From: Candidatus Izemoplasma sp.
Lineage (GTDB): Bacteria > Bacillota_I > Bacilli_A > Izemoplasmatales > Izemoplasmataceae
Reading direction: 5' to 3'
NCBI GenBank assembly: GCA_007117625.1
Contig: SKGE01000022.1
Location: 1-37,455, forward strand
DNA length: 37,455 bases
The notes under the pieces were generated by a model. The model was given only the letters and a program-made list of their open reading frames with translations. It did no database searches and had not been told where the DNA came from. The translations under genes were made by a program, and so were the position numbers. This document shows, piece by piece, positions 32,398-37,455 of this stretch; position 1 is the first letter of the stretch, and every line of letters begins with the position of its first letter.

Positions 32398-32426
32398 AAA
32401 AATAACCTTAACCTAGGAGCGGTACC

Positions 32427-33692
32427 ATGCGATACGATGTCGAAATCAAACCAAGTACACTACGCGGTTCCCTACAAGCACCCCCTTCAAAAAGCATGTT
32501 ACATCGTGCGATCTTTTGTGCAGCACTTTCTAAAGGCAAATCCGTCATCCGGAATTTCGCCACTAGCAAAGACATCGAAGCAACACTGAACATCGCCAAA
32601 GCCCTAGGCGCCAACATAAAAATTAAAGGTTCACAACTCACCATAGAAGGATCCCAAGGCTTAACATCACCAAGCTACCCAATCGACATACACGAGTCTG
32701 CAACAACACTCAGACTAGCAATCCCACTCTTTTTCTTACTCGGAAAAACAACCCGCTTTACCGCTTCAGATTCTTTAATAAAACGCCCTTTAACGACCTA
32801 TGAAACGCTCTTCGCAAACACCATTACCTTCGAACAAAACACCATTACCATAAAACATAGCCTGCAACCTCAAAAATATAAACTTAAAAACCCATCAAGC
32901 TCACAATTTATCAGTGGTCTACTTTTAGCTTTACCACTGCTAGAAAACGACAGTACCATCATTGTAAAAAATCCACCTTCAAAAAACTATATATCGCTTA
33001 CTATCGATATCTTAAAACAATTTAACATCGACATAACATTGATTAAAAACGGCTATCACATCCCAGGTAGACAAACCTATAAATCAACCGATATAACCAT
33101 AGATGGTGATTACTCACAAGCAGCATTCTTTTTAACCGCAGGACTGCTTCACACTTCAGTCACCCTAACAGGACTTCCTGACAACCACCTCCATGCAGAC
33201 CAAAAGTTTATCGATATCGTCCTCGCCTCCAAAGGAAACATAAAAAAACAAGGAAATCGCATAACAGCGAGAAAAAGCGTTCTTTCAAAACAAGTTATAT
33301 CAATCGATGAAAGCCCTGATTTAGGACCGATTCTAGCATTGCTTTTAAGTTACGCAAAAGGGCGTAGCAAACTCATCGAAGCAAAACGACTAAAATTCAA
33401 AGAATCCAATCGATTAGAAACTACAAAAGCCGCTCTAAACGCAATTGGCGCAGACATCACCGTAAAAAACAATACCCTCATCATCCATCCGATTTCAAAA
33501 CTTCTAGGGGATAAACACATCTCTTCAATGAACGATCATCGCATCGCGATGACCCTAGCCATTGCTGCGACAACAGCGTTAAGACCGATTCGCATCATCG
33601 ATGCTCACGTCGTAGAAAAGTCTTATCCAAGCTTTTTTGAAGACCTCAAAACACTCGGAGCAGACTTGAAAATCATCAAAAGGAGCGAATAA
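32427..33692 (+). CDS. aroA: 3-phosphoshikimate 1-carboxyvinyltransferase (EPSP synthase)
   Basis: Joins shikimate-3-phosphate and PEP in the sixth step of the shikimate pathway. The two-domain fold shows PPSKSMLHRAIFCAAL (KSxxxR motif), IDIHESATTLRLAIPLF (the clostridial-type ESATTLR variant of NSGTTxR), DGDYSQAAFFLTAG, IDESPDLGPILALL and NDHRIAMTLAIAA. The 421-residue length is normal. AGGAG precedes the ATG. It heads the operon; aroB follows after one base. Val is rare (about 10 of 421 by hand count) and Ile, Lys, Thr and Ser are common, following the strand composition. Confidence 0.96.
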   Translation: MRYDVEIKPSTLRGSLQAPPSKSMLHRAIFCAALSKGKSVIRNFATSKDIEATLNIAKALGANIKIKGSQLTIEGSQGLTSPSYPIDIHESATTLRLAIPLFFLLGKTTRFTASDSLIKRPLTTYETLFANTITFEQNTITIKHSLQPQKYKLKNPSSSQFISGLLLALPLLENDSTIIVKNPPSKNYISLTIDILKQFNIDITLIKNGYHIPGRQTYKSTDITIDGDYSQAAFFLTAGLLHTSVTLTGLPDNHLHADQKFIDIVLASKGNIKKQGNRITARKSVLSKQVISIDESPDLGPILALLLSYAKGRSKLIEAKRLKFKESNRLETTKAALNAIGADITVKNNTLIIHPISKLLGDKHISSMNDHRIAMTLAIAATTALRPIRIIDAHVVEKSYPSFFEDLKTLGADLKIIKRSE

Positions 33693-33693
33693 A

Positions 33694-34677
33694 ATGACCT
33701 CCATAACACTAAACATTGATTCTAATAGTTATCCAATTCACATCACAAACCACATTTTCGAACACTTAACAACCTCTACCAAAGAAGATTACCTACTGCT
33801 AATAGACGACTATTTCTCTTCATCAGAAGTCAAAAAGTACACTGCGAACCTTCCTATCAAGCATGTCATCCGCTTGAAAGCCGGAGAAACATTGAAAAGC
33901 TTAGAAAACTATCAAAACGTGCTCCAAGAAATGCTAGAAAAACAGTTTACAAAAAACACCACCATCATCGCAGTAGGCGGTGGAACCATCGGAGACTTTG
34001 CAGGATTCATCGCAGCAACGTATCAACGAGGCATCTCATACATCCAAGTCCCAACGACTTTACTTGCGATGGTCGATGCAAGCATCGGTGGTAAAACCGC
34101 ATTAAACCTTCACGCTATTAAAAACGTTCTCGGAGCATTTCACCAACCAACAGCCGTCTATATCAACACCGATTACCTTAATACACTCCCACAAATCCAG
34201 CTATCAAACGGCTATGCAGAAATCATTAAAATGGCGATGATTAAAGATAAAACACTCCTTGAAGACTTAAAAACAAACACCCACATATCGACAATCATCA
34301 AAAAAGCCTTGTTCATCAAAAAAGCCATCGTTGAAAAAGACCCTTACGATTCAGCTGAACGAAAACTGCTTAACTACGGCCACACTATAGGCCACGCTTT
34401 AGAAAGCTATCACAGCTATAAAATATTACACGGATTTTGTGTTGCAAAAGGTATTAAACAAATGATCAAAGGCAAAGCGTTTGAAGAAGAAATCGTTTCT
34501 CTGTTTAAAAGATATCATCTAAACGAAGAGATTTCCTACGATAAAGATAAACTCTATAACTTTATTCTACACGATAAAAAACGTCAACAATCAACCATTA
34601 CTTTAGCCATCGTTGAAACACTCGGAGAAGGCAAACTCGTTTCGATTCCAATCGAAGCTATTAAAACTTATTTATAA
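33694..34677 (+). CDS. aroB: 3-dehydroquinate synthase
   Basis: NAD-dependent cyclisation of DAHP to 3-dehydroquinate. The central motif GGGTIGDFAGFIAATYQRGISYIQVPTTLLAMVDASIGGKTALN, the zinc-binding NYGHTIGHALES and HGFCVAKGI are intact, with KAGETLKSLENYQ earlier. At 327 residues it is shorter than the 350-370 typical of AroB, with the shortening mainly at the C-terminal domain. AGGAG overlaps the end of aroA, and the start follows its TAA after one base, so translation is coupled. Confidence 0.95.
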   Translation: MTSITLNIDSNSYPIHITNHIFEHLTTSTKEDYLLLIDDYFSSSEVKKYTANLPIKHVIRLKAGETLKSLENYQNVLQEMLEKQFTKNTTIIAVGGGTIGDFAGFIAATYQRGISYIQVPTTLLAMVDASIGGKTALNLHAIKNVLGAFHQPTAVYINTDYLNTLPQIQLSNGYAEIIKMAMIKDKTLLEDLKTNTHISTIIKKALFIKKAIVEKDPYDSAERKLLNYGHTIGHALESYHSYKILHGFCVAKGIKQMIKGKAFEEEIVSLFKRYHLNEEISYDKDKLYNFILHDKKRQQSTITLAIVETLGEGKLVSIPIEAIKTYL

Positions 34678-34687
34678 GGAGGCTTTT

Positions 34688-35764
34688 ATGAGCACATTCG
34701 GAAGCGCCATCCCAATCAGCTTGTTTGGAGAAAGCCACCAAGCGTTGATCGGTATTACCATTCACAACCTACCAGCAGGGGTTGAGCTAGATTTAGACGA
34801 AGTTCAAAACGCTTTAAATCGACGAAAACCACACGCTGATTACCACAGTGCAAGAAAAGAACCCGACACTTTTACAATTGTATCTGGTTTTTTTAATCAT
34901 AAAACTACAGGAGCACCCCTTACCATCCTTATTGAGAATAAAGACGTTAAAAGCGACACCTACGAACAAAACATCATACGGCCAGGAACCTCAGACTATC
35001 CAGCAAAAATAAAATATCAAAATTATAACGATTACCGTGGTTCAGGACATTTCTCAGGACGGTTAACTGCACCCCTAGTAGCTTTAGGTGAAATATCAAA
35101 CCAACTCCTCGCACAAAAAAACATTTATGTAGGATCATCGATCAAACAGTTGTACCAGACAAAATTCGATAGTTTAGAGCCGACAGAAAAAAATATAAAA
35201 AGCCTATATTATAGCGGTTTCCCTGCTCTTGAACCGAATAAAACAAAGTGTATTAATACGATTTTATCAATCAAAAATACAAATGATTCAATCGGCGGTA
35301 TATTAGAAACCTACATTTTAAACCTTCCCATTGGATTAGGAGAGCCCTTCTTCAATGGCTTCGATAGCTTTTTATCGCATGTCATCCTTTCAATACCCTC
35401 GATCAAGGGAATCAGTTTTGGCGATGGGTTCAGTTTAGCTTCACAGCTTGGTTCTCAAGCAAACGATCCCTTAACGATAAACGCTAATAAAATAACCTTT
35501 GAGAAAAACGCTATGGGTGGTACACTAGGCGGACTAACCACAGGTCAACCCATCAAATTCCAAACAGTTATAAAACCCACACCTTCTATCGGCATTCCAC
35601 AACGCACGATAAACACCGATCAAAACAAAAATATCACCTACACCATTAACGGACGTCATGACCCATGCATTGTCCCTAGAGTGGCCCCTGTAATAAACGC
35701 TTTATCTTACTATGCAGTGTTAGAATTTATGATAAGAAATGAGGGTTATCAGTGGATAAAATAA
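34688..35764 (+). CDS. aroC: Chorismate synthase
   Basis: FMN-dependent enzyme making chorismate from EPSP. I place the start at ATG 34688 (MSTFGSAIPISLFGESH), which has AAGGAGG upstream and gives 358 residues; the track start lies inside aroB. The first family signature reads GESHQALIG where the usual form is GESHGxxIG; the catalytic His is kept. The second, YRGSGHFSGRLTAPLVALGEI, and third, GRHDPCIVPRVAPVINA, agree with the family. The 13-base overlap with the chorismate mutase gene indicates coupling. The Gln substitution is uncommon and worth noting but unlikely to abolish activity. Confidence 0.93.
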   Translation: MSTFGSAIPISLFGESHQALIGITIHNLPAGVELDLDEVQNALNRRKPHADYHSARKEPDTFTIVSGFFNHKTTGAPLTILIENKDVKSDTYEQNIIRPGTSDYPAKIKYQNYNDYRGSGHFSGRLTAPLVALGEISNQLLAQKNIYVGSSIKQLYQTKFDSLEPTEKNIKSLYYSGFPALEPNKTKCINTILSIKNTNDSIGGILETYILNLPIGLGEPFFNGFDSFLSHVILSIPSIKGISFGDGFSLASQLGSQANDPLTINANKITFEKNAMGGTLGGLTTGQPIKFQTVIKPTPSIGIPQRTINTDQNKNITYTINGRHDPCIVPRVAPVINALSYYAVLEFMIRNEGYQWIK

Positions 35765-36003
35765 CAACCATTAGAACTACCATAGACTCAATCGATAAAC
35801 AAATCATGACATTATTAGAAAAACGTTTTACGCTTGTCGAAGAAATCGGTGAACTTAAAAAAGCAACACAGCAATCAATCACCGACACTTCACGTGAAGC
35901 AACAATATACACACAATGTCAAACCTTCAGATATCCTAATGAGATCAAAGGCGTGTATAAAACCATCATCACAAACAGCAAGAACCTTCAGCGAAAGGAT
36001 TGA
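35752..36003 (+). CDS. Stand-alone AroQ-class chorismate mutase
   Basis: Converts chorismate to prephenate for Phe and Tyr synthesis. At 83 residues it is a single all-helical CM type 2 domain. The catalytic residues of the E. coli P-protein domain have counterparts: Arg in TTIRTTIDSID, Arg in LEKRFTLVEEIGELK, the Lys of GELKK, Asp-x-x-Arg-Glu in TDTSRE, and Ser plus Gln in NSKNLQ near the end. It starts with GTG inside the 3' end of aroC, with GAGGG upstream. There is no fused prephenate dehydratase or dehydrogenase domain. Confidence 0.88.
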   Translation: MDKITTIRTTIDSIDKQIMTLLEKRFTLVEEIGELKKATQQSITDTSREATIYTQCQTFRYPNEIKGVYKTIITNSKNLQRKD

Positions 36004-36008
36004 TCCCT

Positions 36009-37277
36009 ATGTATGGCTTACTCGGTAAAAATTTAAAACACAGTCTCTCTAAAGATATCCATGAGTTTCTAGGCACGGATGATTACCATCTCATTGAAAC
36101 CGAACATCCTGAAACTTTATTAAAATCACGGAAGTTTTTAGGCGTTAACATTACAATGCCTTTTAAACGTGACGTTGTTAAGTACTGTGATGTTTTAGAT
36201 GAAGGTGTGAAAATCACAAAGGTCGCGAACACCATTGTAAACCGCAATGGCACCCTTTATGCCTATAACACAGATTACGAAGCCCTAATTGAACTTCTAA
36301 AGAACCAGCTTTTAGACCCTAATGATCGTATTGCAATCCTTGGAAATGGCGCCACTGCAACCTCGATGAATGCAGCCTTCCAATCATTAGGCTATAAAAA
36401 TATAACCCACTATACGAGAACCCCAAAAGAAAATCAAAAACCCTTAAGCGATTTACCAAAAAACATCCATGTCCTAGCAAACACAACCCCTGTAGGTATG
36501 TATCCTAAAAACGATGGCTTTGAATCAATTGACTTTAGAGCATATCAAGATTTAAAGCTCGTCTTTGACGTTGTCTACAACCCTTTAAAAACCAACTTGA
36601 TCCTTGCTGCAGAAAAAGCTCAAATTAATACTTTAACAGGCCTGCCAATGCTTATTTTACAAGCCATTAAAAGCCATGTCTATTTCACTCAAAAAAACAC
36701 GGCCAACCTCTTGACAGAAGCGCTTTATAAATTTTTATTTTTAAAAACCGCAAACCTAGCCTTTATCGGTCTCCCGTACTCTGGCAAAACAACTTACGCA
36801 AAAATAATGGGAAACCGCTTAAATAAAACCTTTATAGATGTAGACCATGTTATCAAAAACGACACAAACTTATCGATTTCTGATCTATTTGAACAACAAG
36901 GAGAGGCTGCATTTAGAACCTTAGAAGCTAGTAAGACCATTCAAATTGCTGCTTCCTTAGGTCAATCGATTGGTACTGGTGGCGGGATTATTAAAAATGA
37001 AACCGCGATGCATGCTTTAAAACAAAATAGCATCATCATCTATTTAGACTTAGCAGATAGCTTATTAGAAGCCATACATTATCACGGAAGACCGCTTGCT
37101 AAAAATAAAGAATCCTTAATTGCACTTAAAAAAGAACGCGATGCTTTATATAGAAAACACGCAGACATCGTCATTTACAAAAGCACTTTACAGCACGATA
37201 CCATCATGCATCAAATCGAGGTGAAAATTCATGCATATATTGATTATCAATGGTCCCAACTTAAACTTGCTCGGTAA
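36009..37277 (+). CDS. Fused shikimate dehydrogenase - shikimate kinase
   Basis: A two-enzyme fusion of 422 residues. Residues 1-245 are AroE: YGLLGKNLKHSLSKDIHEF, the catalytic Lys in GVNITMPFK, Asp in YNTDY, a nucleotide loop LGNGATATSMNAAF, NTTPVGMYP and GLPMLILQAI. Residues 250-415 are AroK: P-loop GLPYSGKTTYAK (about 254-262), FIDVDHVI, GEAAFRTLEA, GTGGGII and HGRPLAKN. It therefore runs two consecutive steps, dehydroshikimate to shikimate to shikimate-3-phosphate. ATG 36009 follows AAAGGA at suitable spacing; the track TTG at 36000 is too close to it. The 3' end overlaps aroQ by 47 bases. Confidence 0.94.
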   Translation: MYGLLGKNLKHSLSKDIHEFLGTDDYHLIETEHPETLLKSRKFLGVNITMPFKRDVVKYCDVLDEGVKITKVANTIVNRNGTLYAYNTDYEALIELLKNQLLDPNDRIAILGNGATATSMNAAFQSLGYKNITHYTRTPKENQKPLSDLPKNIHVLANTTPVGMYPKNDGFESIDFRAYQDLKLVFDVVYNPLKTNLILAAEKAQINTLTGLPMLILQAIKSHVYFTQKNTANLLTEALYKFLFLKTANLAFIGLPYSGKTTYAKIMGNRLNKTFIDVDHVIKNDTNLSISDLFEQQGEAAFRTLEASKTIQIAASLGQSIGTGGGIIKNETAMHALKQNSIIIYLDLADSLLEAIHYHGRPLAKNKESLIALKKERDALYRKHADIVIYKSTLQHDTIMHQIEVKIHAYIDYQWSQLKLAR

Positions 37278-37455
37278 ACGCGAACCTTCTATCTATGGTT
37301 CTAAAACGTATCCTGAATTAGAAAAAGCCCTTAACGAAGCTGCTTCGTCTTTAAACGTCACTGTAGAAATTCACCAAACCAACCTAGAAGGTATCATCAT
37401 TGACTTGCTCCACTATGCCGAACACAAAAATTTTCAAGGTGTTATCCTCAATGCA
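37231..37455 (+). CDS. aroQ: Type II 3-dehydroquinate dehydratase, N-terminal part (cut by window edge)
   Basis: Dehydrates 3-dehydroquinate to 3-dehydroshikimate, the step between AroB and AroE. The type II signature HILIINGPNLNLLGKREPSIYG opens the protein, and IHQTNLEGIIIDLLH corresponds to the usual QSNxEGxxI segment. About 75 codons are seen before the window ends. GAGGTG stands upstream of the ATG, inside the end of the aroE::aroK gene. With it, every enzyme from DAHP to chorismate is encoded in this operon. Confidence 0.95.
   Translation, partial: MHILIINGPNLNLLGKREPSIYGSKTYPELEKALNEAASSLNVTVEIHQTNLEGIIIDLLHYAEHKNFQGVILNA

Noticed and set aside
32303-32426. T-box or other aromatic amino acid leader before aroA
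   Set aside because: The leader after the -10 box is only about 22 bases; there is no T-box core or terminator stem.
1-37455. TGA read as Trp (mollicute code 4)
   Set aside because: The exported protein gene, rimI, fthC, ispD, the PAS gene and the chorismate mutase end in TGA at normal family lengths, and Trp is encoded by TGG within genes.
1-37455. Mobile elements, CRISPR arrays, tRNA or rRNA genes, defence islands
   Set aside because: No transposase, integrase, direct repeat array, tRNA cloverleaf or rRNA stretch was recognised; gaps between genes are short and filled by promoters, terminators and the riboswitch.

Overview
The window looks like the chromosome of a low-GC Bacillota-type bacterium, possibly near the wall-less or deep-branching relatives (Haloplasma, Izemoplasmatales, Erysipelotrichia). 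This is an inference from gene content: a yutD/yutG/yutI block, yugI beside pgi, a CdaA-type diadenylate cyclase, HflX, Hsp33, a PbuG-type purine permease under a guanine riboswitch, and AGGAGG-type ribosome binding sites. It uses GlnRS, and TGA is a normal stop (several genes end in TGA at family length), so it does not use the Mycoplasma code. I call 40 coding regions, 30 on the minus strand and 10 on the plus strand. I found no rRNA, tRNA, insertion sequence, prophage or CRISPR. No gap between genes exceeds 300 bases.

Layout, left to right. 1-740: start of glnS (minus, cut by the window edge). 828-2663: a large exported protein of unknown function with two YpmS-like halves. 2729-5954: a minus operon tsaE-tsaB-(YwaF-like membrane protein)-rimI-tsaD for tRNA t6A modification. 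6078-6923: a plus-strand lipid kinase, divergent from tsaE and convergent with pgi. 6956-9215: pgi, an Ohr/OsmC peroxidase and a YugI-like S1 protein, each with its own promoter and terminator. 9383-10146: a PgpA/YutG-like protein and an Nfu-type Fe-S scaffold. 10262-14059: an operon read cdaA, PAS/degenerate-GGDEF protein, 5-formyl-THF cyclo-ligase, ispD, ispF, yutD. 14295-18138: class II ribonucleotide reductase and hflX (plus). 18193-20131: dusB and hslO from back-to-back promoters. 20181-24923: glnA, glyA, pyrR and a purine permease (minus). 25131-30529: a minus operon of M32 carboxypeptidase, flavin reductase-like protein, GNAT, folD, purB and a Lit/DUF1461 membrane protein. 30599-32272: fhs. 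32427-37455: a tightly packed plus-strand shikimate operon aroA-aroB-aroC-chorismate mutase-aroE::aroK-aroQ, the last gene cut by the window edge.

The metabolic content is coherent. glyA, fhs, folD and the 5-formyl-THF cyclo-ligase form most of a folate one-carbon cycle that feeds purine synthesis (purB) and thymidylate; the purine permease under a guanine switch and pyrR cover nucleotide salvage and control. The aro operon covers every step from DAHP to chorismate, plus chorismate mutase; DAHP synthase is not in view. ispD and ispF show a MEP isoprenoid pathway.

Most of the region is core housekeeping. I see no clear new defence or mobile system. The observations most worth checking are the cdaA partner with a decayed GGDEF domain, the duplicated exported protein, the Lit-like transacylase candidate, the AroE-AroK fusion operon, and a perfect 12-bp hairpin in the glnA leader. 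ORF-track starts were moved where a ribosome binding site, promoter or family N-terminus favoured an internal start; each move is explained in its entry.
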